In this document: positions 52,996 through 61,760 of the stretch, piece after piece
Position numbering within the stretch: the stretch's first letter is position 1
How the letters are laid out: each line of letters starts with the position of its first letter
Assembly: GCA_947498155.1 (NCBI GenBank)
Contig: CANMJD010000001.1
Span: forward strand, 434,001-498,000
From: an uncultured Pseudoruegeria sp.
GTDB taxonomy: Bacteria; Pseudomonadota; Alphaproteobacteria; Rhodobacterales; Rhodobacteraceae
Reading direction: 5' to 3'
Length of the DNA: 64,000 nt
Made by a program: the position numbers and the translations under genes
The notes under the pieces: model-generated
Database searches by the model: none
What the model was told of the DNA's origin: nothing
The model's input: only the letters and a program-made list of their open reading frames with translations

Positions 52996-54144
52996 TTATT
53001 TAACCGAGCCAGCCAAGAGGCCGCGGACGAGGTATTTTTGCATGGAGAAGAAAACGATCAGCGGCACGGCAATCGAGACAAAGGCAGCCGTCGCCAGAAT
53101 TTCCCAGTTGCCGCCTCGGGTCCCGAGCAGTTCGACGATCTGGTTGGTCATCACCGTGGTTTGCCCTGTCGCATCAATCAGGAACACTTTGGCCACCAGC
53201 AGATCGTTCCACGTCCAGAGGAACTGGAAGATCGCAAAGGAGGCCAGCGCCGGAAAGGACAGCGGCAGGATGATCTTGACGAAAATCTGGAATTCGGTTG
53301 CCCCGTCCACCCGCGCGTTTTCGATGATATCGCGCGGCAGGCCGACCATATAATTGCGTAGCAAATAGATCGCGAGGGGCAAGCCAAAGCCGGTATGGGC
53401 CATCCATGTGCCCAGATATCCTTTGCCAATACCAATCGCGAGATGGAATTTCAGCAAGGGAATAAGCGCCAGTTGCAACGGCACAACCAAGAGGCCAACA
53501 ACAGCGGCAATCAGCAGCGCGCGGCCCGGAAACTCCATCCACGCCAAGGCATAGGCCGCAAAAGCTGCCACCAGAATGGGGATGATCGTGGCCGGAATGG
53601 TGACGGTCAGGGTGTTGAAGAACGCCTTGGCCATGCCTTCGGAATTGCTTTCGTCAAACAGCATGGATTGATAGTTGGCAAAGGTAAATTCGGGCGGCGT
53701 TTCAGCCGTGACAAAAATACGCGAGCCGCGCGAGCCGGTGATTTCTGCATCGCTTTCAAGCCGGTAGTCGCCATTATCCTGCACCGTCACCCGATTGCCG
53801 TTGCGCAACTCGGCGGTCTCGCCGGGGGTGTAGGCGCTGATTTCGCGCGAAGAAGTACCCCAAACGCTGATCACGGCTTCGCTCTCTGCGTCGAACAAGT
53901 TGCCCTCGATCACATAAAGATTACCACTTTGAACCTGTGCTTCTGGTCCTGCGGTGCGCAGGGTCAGATTTTGTTCGGAAGGAAACAAGGCCTTCCACCA
54001 GCCCGAGGATGCGATTTGATCGGCGGTGCGGAACGACGAGACAAACAGCCCCACAGTCGGGAACAGCCAAAGCAAAACCAGCGCTAACACTGAAAGATGC
54101 ACCGCCCATGTCAGGGTGGATTTGGTACCTGCGATATTATCCAT
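52996..54144 (-). CDS. aglG: Alpha-glucoside ABC transporter permease AglG
   Basis: 382 residues. N-terminal helix, then a long periplasmic insert (about 45-175) between helix 1 and the core, a known feature of AglG compared with the 280-residue MalG. The core carries the EAA loop NARVDGATEFQIFVKIILP. It pairs with AglF as the membrane channel. Its ATG overlaps the aglF stop by one base (TAATG). Confidence 0.92.
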   Translation of the reverse strand: MDNIAGTKSTLTWAVHLSVLALVLLWLFPTVGLFVSSFRTADQIASSGWWKALFPSEQNLTLRTAGPEAQVQSGNLYVIEGNLFDAESEAVISVWGTSSREISAYTPGETAELRNGNRVTVQDNGDYRLESDAEITGSRGSRIFVTAETPPEFTFANYQSMLFDESNSEGMAKAFFNTLTVTIPATIIPILVAAFAAYALAWMEFPGRALLIAAVVGLLVVPLQLALIPLLKFHLAIGIGKGYLGTWMAHTGFGLPLAIYLLRNYMVGLPRDIIENARVDGATEFQIFVKIILPLSFPALASFAIFQFLWTWNDLLVAKVFLIDATGQTTVMTNQIVELLGTRGGNWEILATAAFVSIAVPLIVFFSMQKYLVRGLLAGSVK

Positions 54145-55151
54145 TAGCGCATCTCCTTACGGGCGTTCACAACGTTCCAGACCAGTATCGGCATGACCAA
54201 AAGCATAATGATCATCGCCGCCGCCGACCCGACGCCCCAGTCATTGGCGCGGAACAATTTGTCGAACATGTAATTGGCCAGAACCTGCGTTTGCCATTGG
54301 CCGTTGGTCATGGCGAACACGATGTCAAAGACCTTGAGCACGGTGATCGTGATGGTCGTCCAGACCACGACGATGGTACCGGCAATCTGAGGCACTTTGA
54401 TTTTGAAGAACACCTGCATTGGCCCTGCCCCATCGACAATCGCCGCCTCTACGGTTTCTTCGGGAATACCACGCAGGGCAGCAGAGAGGATCACCATGGC
54501 AAAACCGGTCTGAATCCAGATCAGAACCGCCATCAGAAACAAAGAGTTCCAGATCGGGATGGTCAGCCATTGCTGGGGTTCGGTGCCACCAAAGGCTATA
54601 TAGATGGCATTCAGAATACCGATTTGTTCCTGATCAATCGGGCGGGCATCGTAGACCAGTTTCCAGATCACCGCCGCACCGACGAATGAGATCGCCATCG
54701 GCATAAAGATAAGCGATTTTGCCAGCGCGCCCCATTTGATCCTGTCGGTCAACTGTGCTGCCAGAAGGCCAAAGGCCGTCGACATTGCAGGCACGATCAG
54801 CAGCCACAGGAAATTATTGCGCAGCGCTTCCCAGAATTTTGGCTCGCTGAACATCTGCGTGTAATTGTCCATACCGACGAATTTATAGCCACCACCGGGC
54901 ACACGTTCGGTCACCGACAAACGGATGGTTTCCACAACCGGATAGGCCAAATACAACCCCAAGGCGATCAAGGCCGGGGCCAAAAACAACCAAGGACGGA
55001 CCATATTTGCGCGGTTGATATTTCGACCGGCATTTACGCCCTTGGCCGGAAAGATCACCTTATCAAGCAATTGGTTCGAAAAATAGAAATAGCCGATACA
55101 GCCGCTGACACCGATAAAGATCGTGAGCAAGCCTTGCAGAGCCGGGTGCAT
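54144..55151 (-). CDS. aglF: Alpha-glucoside ABC transporter permease AglF
   Basis: 335 residues from the ATG at 55151, chosen for its perfect GGAGG 6 bases upstream; the frame stays open a little further without homology. MalF-like multi-spanning permease with LFLAPALIALGLYLAYPVVE and the EAA loop AAIVDGAGPMQVFFKIKVPQ. It forms the channel with AglG. A stem-loop lies between aglE and this gene. Confidence 0.92.
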   Translation of the reverse strand: MHPALQGLLTIFIGVSGCIGYFYFSNQLLDKVIFPAKGVNAGRNINRANMVRPWLFLAPALIALGLYLAYPVVETIRLSVTERVPGGGYKFVGMDNYTQMFSEPKFWEALRNNFLWLLIVPAMSTAFGLLAAQLTDRIKWGALAKSLIFMPMAISFVGAAVIWKLVYDARPIDQEQIGILNAIYIAFGGTEPQQWLTIPIWNSLFLMAVLIWIQTGFAMVILSAALRGIPEETVEAAIVDGAGPMQVFFKIKVPQIAGTIVVVWTTITITVLKVFDIVFAMTNGQWQTQVLANYMFDKLFRANDWGVGSAAAMIIMLLVMPILVWNVVNARKEMR

Positions 55152-55194
55152 AAGACACCTCCTGCGGTTATGGATGGGGTTGTTGAGCAATGTC

Positions 55195-55227
55195 GGAGCG
55201 CGCAGGCAATCTCGGGCCGCGCGCTCC
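55195..55227 (-). promoter_or_regulatory. Stem-loop between aglE and aglF
   Basis: GGAGCGCGC (55195-55203) pairs perfectly with GCGCGCTCC (55219-55227). There is no T-run on the minus strand afterwards, so it probably stabilises the aglE message, as the hairpin between malE and malF does in E. coli, and is not a full terminator. Confidence 0.6.
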
Positions 55228-55242
55228 GTTTGGTTTTTGGGC

Positions 55243-56511
55243 TTACTTCAAGCCATCCCAGCTGGACTGGATTTCACCGGCCACTTCGGCGGCGTCTTTA
55301 CCACCGGCATAATCGACCATGCCTGTCCAGAAGGAACCGGCACCAACACCACCGGGCATCAGGTCGGATGCATCAAAGCGGAAGGTTGTGGCCCCCAACA
55401 GGATGTCGTTCATCTTACCCAATGTCGGATCGGAGAATACAGAAGAATCGACACCTTTGTGGGGTGTCAGGAACCCACCCAACGCCATCCATGTTTCATG
55501 GGCTTCTGGTGTTTGCAGATAGGCAATCAGATCATGGGCGGCTTCGTTCTCATTGGTGATGGCCCAGAGGGTACCGGCACCAAGAACGGGGCTACCCAGA
55601 TCCTTTTCTGCATAAGCCGGGAAGTAGAAGAAGTCCGCATCTTCACCCACGGATGTGCCTTCTGGGAAGAAGGCCGGAATGAAGGACGCCTGACGGTGCA
55701 TGTAGCACTGTGGCGGCGAAGAAAAGAGACCCTTGGGGCTATCGCGGAAATCGGTAGAGGCAACCGCCCCTGCCCCGCCAGCAACCCAGTCGTCATTGCG
55801 GGCAAATGCTCCAAATTCCTCGATGGCGGCGACAACGCGCGGATCGTCAAAGGAAATCTCGTTTGCCACCCATTGGTCATAGACGTCAGGAGCTTGCGTA
55901 CGCAGCATCATGTCTTCGACCCAGTCGGTCGCAGGCCAGCCTGTCGCGCCGCCGGACCCCAGACCAATGCACCATGGTGTTTCACCGTCGGCAACGATCT
56001 GCGCGGAGAGCGCTTTGAGATCTTCCATGGATGTTGGCACGTCATAGCCCGCATCCTCAAAATTCTCGGGGCTGTACCAGACCAGAGATTTCACATCGAC
56101 CTTATAGAAAAAGCCATAAAGGTTGTCCGCACCAGCTGCATCGCCATAGGTGCCCAGATCAACCCAGGACTGGCCTGCCGCATAGTTTTCGCGAATCCAG
56201 TCAGCCGTGCCGTCTTTCAACGGGATCAACTGACCACGGCTGGCCAAATCGCTGGCAAGACCGGGCTGCGGAAAGATCGCAATGTTCGGGGCAGAGCCCG
56301 CTTCAACGTCTACAACGATCTGCTGCTCAAAGCTGTCAGAGCCGACATAGCTGACATCATGGCCAGAGGCTTCTGCGAAACCAGCCAACACTTTCTCAAC
56401 GTTTTCCTGGTCCGGCCCAAGCCATGGACCAAAGACGGTTAGCTGCTCTGAATGTGCCATGCCCGCTGTCAAAGCAAGCGACGCCACACCAGCATAAAGT
56501 GAAATTTTCAT
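55243..56511 (-). CDS. aglE: Alpha-glucoside ABC transporter substrate-binding protein AglE
   Basis: 422 residues. A signal peptide (MKISLYAGVASLALTAGMAH) is followed by SEQLTVFGPWLGPDQENVEK, typical of SBP_bac_1 sugar binders, with GSGGATGWPATDWVEDM and PTSMEDLKALSAQI in the ligand region. It captures alpha-glucosides in the periplasm for AglFGK. First gene of the operon, with GGGAGGA before the ATG, and controlled through the palindromes in the divergent region shared with aglR. Confidence 0.93.
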   Translation of the reverse strand: MKISLYAGVASLALTAGMAHSEQLTVFGPWLGPDQENVEKVLAGFAEASGHDVSYVGSDSFEQQIVVDVEAGSAPNIAIFPQPGLASDLASRGQLIPLKDGTADWIRENYAAGQSWVDLGTYGDAAGADNLYGFFYKVDVKSLVWYSPENFEDAGYDVPTSMEDLKALSAQIVADGETPWCIGLGSGGATGWPATDWVEDMMLRTQAPDVYDQWVANEISFDDPRVVAAIEEFGAFARNDDWVAGGAGAVASTDFRDSPKGLFSSPPQCYMHRQASFIPAFFPEGTSVGEDADFFYFPAYAEKDLGSPVLGAGTLWAITNENEAAHDLIAYLQTPEAHETWMALGGFLTPHKGVDSSVFSDPTLGKMNDILLGATTFRFDASDLMPGGVGAGSFWTGMVDYAGGKDAAEVAGEIQSSWDGLK

Positions 56512-56587
56512 AATGGAGTTCCTCCCAGTCCTCTAAATCTCCACGGGATGTTCCCGCGCATTCGGCGATTGGCATTTCCGAGTTTAC

Positions 56588-56599
56588 CAAAGCGCTTTG
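56588..56599. promoter_or_regulatory. AglR operator, aglE-proximal
   Basis: CAAAGCGCTTTG is a perfect 12-base palindrome with the central CG typical of LacI-family operators, 76 bases upstream of the aglE start. An identical core occurs at 56753-56764, next to aglR. Centres are 165 bases apart. Confidence 0.75.
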
Positions 56600-56751
56600 A
56601 ATAATCATAAAAACGCACAAAGTTGTGGCTGAGTCAACGATTCACTTCGTAAAACGGCAAGTATTCAATCGATAAACTGAAAAATACGCCCAACCAAATG
56701 CGGATGCAGAAAGAAAATTTGCACGCGCAGCGAAGCATTTACTTGCAGAAA

Positions 56752-56765
56752 TCAAAGCGCTTTGA
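56752..56765. promoter_or_regulatory. AglR operator, aglR-proximal
   Basis: TCAAAGCGCTTTGA, a perfect 14-base palindrome, ends 12 bases before the aglR ATG. Binding here would block aglR translation-proximal transcription (autoregulation), and looping to the other site is possible. Confidence 0.75.
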
Positions 56766-56777
56766 CAAACTCCGATC

Positions 56778-57809
56778 ATGAATTTGAAAGAATTATCCAC
56801 TCTACTCGGGCTGTCCCAGACCACCGTAAGCCGTGCGCTCAACGGCTTTCCCGAAGTGAAGGAAGCCACCCGCCGTCGCGTCATGGAAGCCGCGGCCCTG
56901 CATAATTATGCCCCGAACAGACGGGCCAAGAGCCTTGCCACGGGGCGATCGATGTCCATTGGCCATGTCATCCCGATCTCTTCCAAACATGAAATGGTTA
57001 ATCCGGTGTTTGCGGATTTCATCGCCGGTGCCGGAGAGACCTATTCCAACGCCGGTTATGACATGGTGCTGTCCGTGGTGCGCGATGAAGATGAGGAAAA
57101 AGCCTATCGCGACATGGCGAGCAAAGGCTCTGTTGACGGGATCATCCTGCATGGGCCGCGTGAAAATGATCCACGGCTGAAATTGCTATCCAATATTGGC
57201 CTGCCCTTTGTGGTGCACGGGCGGGCGGGTGACGATACAAGCGCCTATTCCTGGCTTGATATTAACAATGGGCGCTCTTTTGAACGGGCAACCAACCTGT
57301 TGCTGGATTTGGGTCACCGCCGCATCGCGCTTTTAAATGGTCTGGAGTATATGGATTTCGCGCGTCGCCGTCGGCTCGGCTATGAGGCGGCCCTGCGCAC
57401 GCGCGGCATCGCCCCTGATCCCGACCTTCGTGATTCGAATGAAATGACCGAACAGAACGGTTTCCGGCTGACCACAGCTCTTTTGGCAGCGCCCAACCCG
57501 CCAACGGCAATTCTGGTTTCCTCTTATATTTCGGCGATCGGCGTGCGGCGCGCGATCAGCGTGTCGGGCCAGACCATTGGCAAAGATGTATCGGTGGTCA
57601 CCCATGACGATGATCTGTCCTATTTGCGCAATGGCGATGATATCCCCACTTTCACAGCCACCCAGTCCTCGGTCCGCGAGGCCGGACGCCGCTGCGCCGA
57701 AATGTTGCTGGAACTGATCCAATCCCCTCAAACGGCCCCCATTCAAGAGCTTTGGGAAACAAAATTGGTGCTGGGCCAGTCCACCGGTCCCCTGAAGATG
57801 CGCGCATAA
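56778..57809 (+). CDS. aglR: LacI-family regulator AglR
   Basis: 343 residues. The N-terminal LacI helix-turn-helix reads LKELSTLLGLSQTTVSRALN, with hinge region PNRRAKSLATGRSMSIGHVIP, then a periplasmic-binding-like sensor domain. It is divergent from aglEFGAK, with two palindromic sites between, the same arrangement as in the Sinorhizobium meliloti agl locus. Expected to repress the operon until an alpha-glucoside or a derived sugar binds. No clear Shine-Dalgarno is seen before the ATG. Confidence 0.9.
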   Translation: MNLKELSTLLGLSQTTVSRALNGFPEVKEATRRRVMEAAALHNYAPNRRAKSLATGRSMSIGHVIPISSKHEMVNPVFADFIAGAGETYSNAGYDMVLSVVRDEDEEKAYRDMASKGSVDGIILHGPRENDPRLKLLSNIGLPFVVHGRAGDDTSAYSWLDINNGRSFERATNLLLDLGHRRIALLNGLEYMDFARRRRLGYEAALRTRGIAPDPDLRDSNEMTEQNGFRLTTALLAAPNPPTAILVSSYISAIGVRRAISVSGQTIGKDVSVVTHDDDLSYLRNGDDIPTFTATQSSVREAGRRCAEMLLELIQSPQTAPIQELWETKLVLGQSTGPLKMRA

Positions 57810-57826
57810 ACGGGTTTACATTTACT

Positions 57827-57842
57827 CTGTTAGCGCTATCAG
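57827..57842. promoter_or_regulatory. LacI-type palindrome upstream of glk
   Basis: CTGTTAGCGCTATCAG is a 16-base palindrome with one mismatched pair and a central GCGC, between aglR and glk. It differs from the AglR sites (CAAAGCGCTTTG) outside the central GCGC, so a second LacI-family regulator is likely. Confidence 0.5.
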
Positions 57843-57978
57843 AGCCAAAAACCATCACCATGGCAGACCTGAAACGCAGGTTCGCCGCATTACGACCTGA
57901 AAAGCCTTGCCCGCACAGGCAGCCGCGGCTTATCAGACACCCACCCTGGCTCTATGGCCTGCACAAAGGAATTCGGCA

Positions 57979-58968
57979 ATGCCCTCTGATCGCGCGGATC
58001 GCTCGTCAAATCGATTTAGTCTTGTCGCCGATATTGGCGGCACCAATACCCGTGTCGCTTTGGCTGAGGGCACCAGCTTGCAAACCGGCAGCATCCGGCG
58101 GTTCCGCAATGCGGATTATCCTGGTCTGGCCCCGATCTTGCAGGAATATCTGGCTCTAGAGGGAAATCCGGACTGCCTTGGTGCTTGTGTCGCGGCGGCG
58201 GGCCCGGTGCATGACGGGGTGGCCACCATGACAAATCTGGATTGGACCATTGATAAGCCGATGCTTGCAGAGGCCGCGCAAGCCGACACGGTAGCGATTC
58301 TGAATGATCTACAGGCCCAAGGTCACGCGCTTGGACATCTTGATCCTTCGGTTTTGCGCCCGGTGATGCAGGGTCAGGATGCGGGACCTGCCGCCGCCAA
58401 ATTGGTCATTGGGGTGGGCACCGGATTTAACCTTGCCGCGGTTTATGACTCGGCCATGGGGCGTCTTGTGACCCCTTCTGAAAGCGGTCACTCCGGCCTG
58501 CCCGTGCGCACCGCTGAAGATTTACGCCTGTGCCAATACCTTGAAAAATCCCATGGTTTTGCCGGTGTGGAGGACGCGATTTCCGGTCGAGGACTTGAAC
58601 GGATTTATAACTGGCTGGGCGAAGAATCCGGCACCCCTCAAGCGAAATCAGCCGCCGACATCATGACTGCGGCCAATGCAGATAGCGATGAGCGGGCCAC
58701 CCGCGCCGTAACGATTTTCACCCGCCTTCTGGGCAGTGTCGCCGGTGATCTGGCGCTGATCAACCTGCCCTTTGGCGGGATTTATCTGGTGGGCGGCGTT
58801 GCCCGCGCCTTCGCCCCGCATCTTGCCGAGCACGGCTTTGAGGCGGCGTTCTGCGATAAAGGGCGGTTCCATGATTTTATGAAAGCCTTCCCCGTCACCG
58901 TGATCGAAGATGACTATGCCGCCCTGACCGGCTGCGCCAACCATCTGGCGCTAGAACTGGCAAAATAA
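57979..58968 (+). CDS. glk: Glucokinase
   Basis: 329 residues from the ATG at 57979, with AAAGGA before it; the longer open frame upstream has no family sequence. FSLVADIGGTNTRVALAEG is the phosphate-binding motif, AILNDLQAQGHAL holds the catalytic Asp, and GVGTGFNLAAVY and GIYLVGGVARAF are further Glk (COG0837) signatures. It phosphorylates glucose to glucose-6-phosphate, using the glucose freed by AglA, and feeds the Entner-Doudoroff route usual in this group. It lies downstream of aglR on the same strand, but with a separate operator-like site. Confidence 0.93.
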   Translation: MPSDRADRSSNRFSLVADIGGTNTRVALAEGTSLQTGSIRRFRNADYPGLAPILQEYLALEGNPDCLGACVAAAGPVHDGVATMTNLDWTIDKPMLAEAAQADTVAILNDLQAQGHALGHLDPSVLRPVMQGQDAGPAAAKLVIGVGTGFNLAAVYDSAMGRLVTPSESGHSGLPVRTAEDLRLCQYLEKSHGFAGVEDAISGRGLERIYNWLGEESGTPQAKSAADIMTAANADSDERATRAVTIFTRLLGSVAGDLALINLPFGGIYLVGGVARAFAPHLAEHGFEAAFCDKGRFHDFMKAFPVTVIEDDYAALTGCANHLALELAK

Positions 58969-59058
58969 ACTGCCCACCCGGCCAATTACATAATTTCGCT
59001 CTGGACCGGTTCGCAGGGCACGTTAGGGTTGGGCGGAACCAAAACCGGAGTCTGTTCT

Positions 59059-59448
59059 ATGATGAAAATGCTGATCTCTGCGGCGTTTACCACGCTTGCC
59101 AATGCCGTGGGCCTGATGCTGGCGGCGCTGATCCTGCCCAATTTCTCGATAAGCCCTTTGTCGTTTATCATTGTGGTCGCCCTGTTCACCGTCATTTCGG
59201 TGATTGCTTCCCCGTTGCTGACCAAAGTGTCACTGAAAAACCTGCCCGCGCTACAGGGCGGTGTGGCGCTGATCACCGTGTTTATCGGTCTTTTGGCCAC
59301 CGATCTTGTGATGTCGGGTATGAATATCGGCGGCATATCCAACCTTTTAGCGGCCACCCTGCTGGTCTGGCTTGGCTCGGTCATCGCTGCGATATTGCTA
59401 CCGATGTATATTCTGAAAGAAGCACAGAAGAAACACGCGGCCAAATAA
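59059..59448 (+). CDS. Phage-holin-family (DUF360/YvlD-like) membrane protein
   Basis: 129 residues from the ATG at 59059, preceded by CCGGAG. Four hydrophobic helices are visible (AAFTTLANAVGLMLAALILP, FIIVVALFTVISVIASPLL, LQGGVALITVFIGLLATDLV, LLAATLLVWLGSVIAAILLP). The layout and ILPNFSI motif fit the phage_holin_4_1-like family of small bacterial membrane proteins. The name is historical; no prophage genes surround it. Function unknown. Confidence 0.72.
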   Translation: MMKMLISAAFTTLANAVGLMLAALILPNFSISPLSFIIVVALFTVISVIASPLLTKVSLKNLPALQGGVALITVFIGLLATDLVMSGMNIGGISNLLAATLLVWLGSVIAAILLPMYILKEAQKKHAAK

Positions 59449-59499
59449 GGCCTTGGCCCGTCGCGCCGTTGATCATCCAACCGCGCGACGGGATTAATT

Positions 59500-60513
59500 C
59501 TAGGCCGTTGAAACGCCGGCCTCGCTAAAAGTGGCCATGCCGGAATGGCAGGCCACCGCCCCGCGCAGCACCAGAATGGCAAGAGCGCCGCCAGAGGCCT
59601 CTCCCAAGCGCATCCCAAGGGACAGCATCGGCACCATGCCGAGCTTTTCAACAGCAATAACATGGGCTTGCTCGGCGGATTGATGCCCCGCCACCACATG
59701 ATCCAGCGCGCGTGCATTGTCTTTGGCCAAACAGGACAGGGCCGCAGTGCAGACAAAACCGTCCATGATCACCGGAATGGACAACATCCGCGCCCGCGCC
59801 ACCGCACCCGCCATAGCCGCCAATTCGCGACCCCCCAGACAGCGCAGGATATGCAGCCCTGTGGTCATTGCCGCCGCATTGGCGCGCACGCCGGCCTCCA
59901 CCACCTCGACTTTGCGCGGCATATCACCAGGGGCAATTCCAGTGCCAAGCCCGGTCCAATCCGCCCCGCTGCCGCCATGCAGGGCCATCAGCACCGCCGC
60001 CGCAGCGGTGGTATTGGCGATGCCCATCTCGCCCACAACCAATAGATCGGCCGTCGGATCAACCGCGTCCCACCCCGCGTTCAGCGCGGCAACACAGTCT
60101 GTCTCTGACATCGCAGGGCCTTGTGTGAAATCTGCCGTGGGGGTGTCAAGCGACAGAGGCACAACATCAAGTGCGGCCCCCGCCGTGCGGCAAAGCTGAT
60201 TGATCGCAGCCCCGCCATGGCGGAAGTTTTCCACCATCTGCACCGTGACTTCGCTGGGAAAGGCTGACACGCCAAGCTGCGCAACCCCGTGATTACCGGC
60301 AAACACGACAACCTGCGGATTTACGATATCGGGGCGCGGATTGCCGCGCCAGGCGGCATACCAGATCGCCAGATCTTCCAATCGGCCTAACGCGCCGGGG
60401 GGTTTGGTCAGATCGGCGTTGCGGGCCTCTGCACCAGCTTTGGAAGCGGCATCACAGGGCGGAAAAGATTGGATGAGCGCGGCCCATTCCTCTAGATTTG
60501 ACGGCTGCTTCAT
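59500..60513 (-). CDS. cobT: Nicotinate-nucleotide-dimethylbenzimidazole phosphoribosyltransferase
   Basis: 337 residues. KPPGALGRLEDLAIWYAAWRG, VFAGNHGVAQLGVSAFP and GEMGIANTTAAAAV are CobT signatures, and the catalytic Glu lies in GMRLGEASGGALA near the C-terminus. It makes alpha-ribazole phosphate for the lower ligand of cobalamin. GGGAGAG precedes the ATG. No other cobalamin gene is in the window and I do not see a cobalamin riboswitch in the 157 bases upstream. Confidence 0.94.
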   Translation of the reverse strand: MKQPSNLEEWAALIQSFPPCDAASKAGAEARNADLTKPPGALGRLEDLAIWYAAWRGNPRPDIVNPQVVVFAGNHGVAQLGVSAFPSEVTVQMVENFRHGGAAINQLCRTAGAALDVVPLSLDTPTADFTQGPAMSETDCVAALNAGWDAVDPTADLLVVGEMGIANTTAAAAVLMALHGGSGADWTGLGTGIAPGDMPRKVEVVEAGVRANAAAMTTGLHILRCLGGRELAAMAGAVARARMLSIPVIMDGFVCTAALSCLAKDNARALDHVVAGHQSAEQAHVIAVEKLGMVPMLSLGMRLGEASGGALAILVLRGAVACHSGMATFSEAGVSTA

Positions 60514-60670
60514 TGGTGACTCTCCCCGATAGGTTTGCGCTGTTTTAGCGGTCTGACGGCGGCAGGCAAACCTGAAAAACGTCCTTTAAACCCGCTGCCA
60601 CGACATGCCGCAACAGATGCGTCAATTGTCCGCCGTTTCGGGCGCTCTTACATCAATGTTATGGGGTTTT

Positions 60671-60747
60671 TGGTAGCGGAGGAGGGACTTGAACCCCCGA
60701 CACGCGGATTATGATTCCGCTGCTCTAACCACCTGAGCTACTCCGCC
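60671..60747 (-). tRNA. tRNA-Met (anticodon CAU), elongator type
   Basis: On the minus strand a 77-base cloverleaf starts GGCGGAGTAGCTCAGGTGG and ends CCTCCGCTACCA, so CCA is encoded. Anticodon stem GCGGA/TCCGC encloses the loop ATCATAA with anticodon CAT; the T arm is GGGGG-TTCAAGT-CCCTC-like. It is not an initiator (which would begin CGCGGGG). An Ile2 tRNA with a modified C34 shares the CAU anticodon, but the body matches alphaproteobacterial elongator Met. Confidence 0.92.
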
Positions 60748-60760
60748 GTTACCGTGGCGT

Positions 60761-60789
60761 GATTTATGGGAGGGGCGCGGAAGGGTCAA
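60761..60789 (-). promoter_or_regulatory. Candidate promoter of tRNA-Met
   Basis: On the minus strand TTGACC (60789-60784) serves as a -35 box, and ATAAAT (60767-60762) as a -10 box with a 16-base spacer. This would start transcription a few bases before the tRNA at 60747. Confidence 0.6.
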
Positions 60790-60797
60790 TAGGAAAT

Positions 60798-60835
60798 GCG
60801 CGAAAAATGCACCGCTGCTCAGGTTTTTTTCGCGC
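60798..60835. terminator. Inverted repeat between the deacetylase and tRNA genes
   Basis: GCGCGAAAAA and TTTTTCGCGC form a perfect 10-base stem with an 18-base loop, 40 bases after the deacetylase stop on the minus strand. No T-run follows beyond the stem, so terminator function for the carbamoyltransferase/deacetylase unit is only plausible. Confidence 0.4.
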
Positions 60836-60875
60836 CGTCGGCTTTTCCACAATTCCACTGCCCTGCCCCGCCGGA

Positions 60876-61760
60876 TCAGGAATTCGCAGCCGATACCGCC
60901 ACATCCAGACGCCCCAAGGTAGGATAGTCTGCAACAATGCGCTGAAGCTTCCCCAGCAGACCTGCGTTGCCCACTCGATGCCACTGGTTTTGACGTATTT
61001 GCCAATATGCCCTTTTCCTTCGGCCCAGCGGCGCAAGCTCTGCCCCGCTAACACAAAACGCGCCGTCGCTTTGGAATTCATAGGGATGCAGGTAAAAATG
61101 CGGCTGGATGCCGGCTTTGATACATTTGGCTAAGGTGGCGCGGGTATAGCTTTCGGGAAACAATTTAAGAAACGTACCGCCCAGTTTGATTTTCGGCCCG
61201 CGTTTATAAGGACGATCGTAAAAGATCGGCAGAGTCGTCAGTCTATCCAACCCCATTTTGTCGCGAAAATCCGCCAGCTCGGCCTTGCTCGCGGTGCAAT
61301 AGGAAGAGTCATAATCAAAAAGCTGCTGCACGATTTGATACTGCGCAGGTGCCTGTTTATCGATGCGGAAATTCGGGGCGCGAAACCCTGTGACCGGCTG
61401 GCCCGACGCGTCTTGTAGGGTGGCTTGCCCGCGGCGCAGGCAGGTCATAACCTCTTGCGGGTTCATCCCGTCCAGATTGTCATGATAATGGCTGTGGCAG
61501 GCGATTTCATGACCATCCCTCACCATACGGGCAATCAGGTCCGGCATCTGGTCGCCAATGACCCCCGTGCAGAAAAAAGTCGCCTCTGTCTTGGCGTCTT
61601 CGGTCAAAAAACGGTTAATGACCTCATAGGATTGCCAAAGCGCATCCTGCCGCAGCGCCCCCGTCTCCCAAAGCCCAAGCTCGCGTTTCAGATCAAAGGC
61701 AAAATCTTCAAAATCTATGCTTATCAGAAGCTTGCCTGGATGTTTTAAGGTCCCGTTCAC
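60876..61760 (-). CDS. Polysaccharide deacetylase family protein (NodB-like)
   Basis: 294 residues starting at a GTG (61760) that overlaps the carbamoyltransferase stop (GTGA). NodB-fold motifs: LLISIDFEDFAFD (metal and catalytic Asp), TFFCTGVIGD, GHEIACHSHYHDN (metal His pair) and TGFRAPNFRI. No signal peptide, so it acts in the cytoplasm or on a lipid-linked sugar at the membrane face. The pattern DFEDF is that of deacetylases found with exopolysaccharide and surface-glycan genes. Coupling to a carbamoyltransferase suggests the two enzymes modify the same glycan or small molecule. Confidence 0.87.
   Translation of the reverse strand: MNGTLKHPGKLLISIDFEDFAFDLKRELGLWETGALRQDALWQSYEVINRFLTEDAKTEATFFCTGVIGDQMPDLIARMVRDGHEIACHSHYHDNLDGMNPQEVMTCLRRGQATLQDASGQPVTGFRAPNFRIDKQAPAQYQIVQQLFDYDSSYCTASKAELADFRDKMGLDRLTTLPIFYDRPYKRGPKIKLGGTFLKLFPESYTRATLAKCIKAGIQPHFYLHPYEFQSDGAFCVSGAELAPLGRRKRAYWQIRQNQWHRVGNAGLLGKLQRIVADYPTLGRLDVAVSAANS

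Noticed and set aside
59059-59448. Prophage remnant around the holin-family protein
   Set aside because: Neighbours are glk and cobT; no phage structural, lysis or integrase genes are near, and this family is widespread in bacterial chromosomes.
60514-60670. Possible cobalamin riboswitch upstream of cobT
   Set aside because: The region is too short for a full cobalamin riboswitch and I see no convincing B12 box.
60671-60747. tRNA-Met as attachment site of a genomic island holding the carbamoyltransferase genes
   Set aside because: The tRNA 3' end faces cobT, not the carbamoyltransferase side; there is no integrase and no second copy of the tRNA 3' end.
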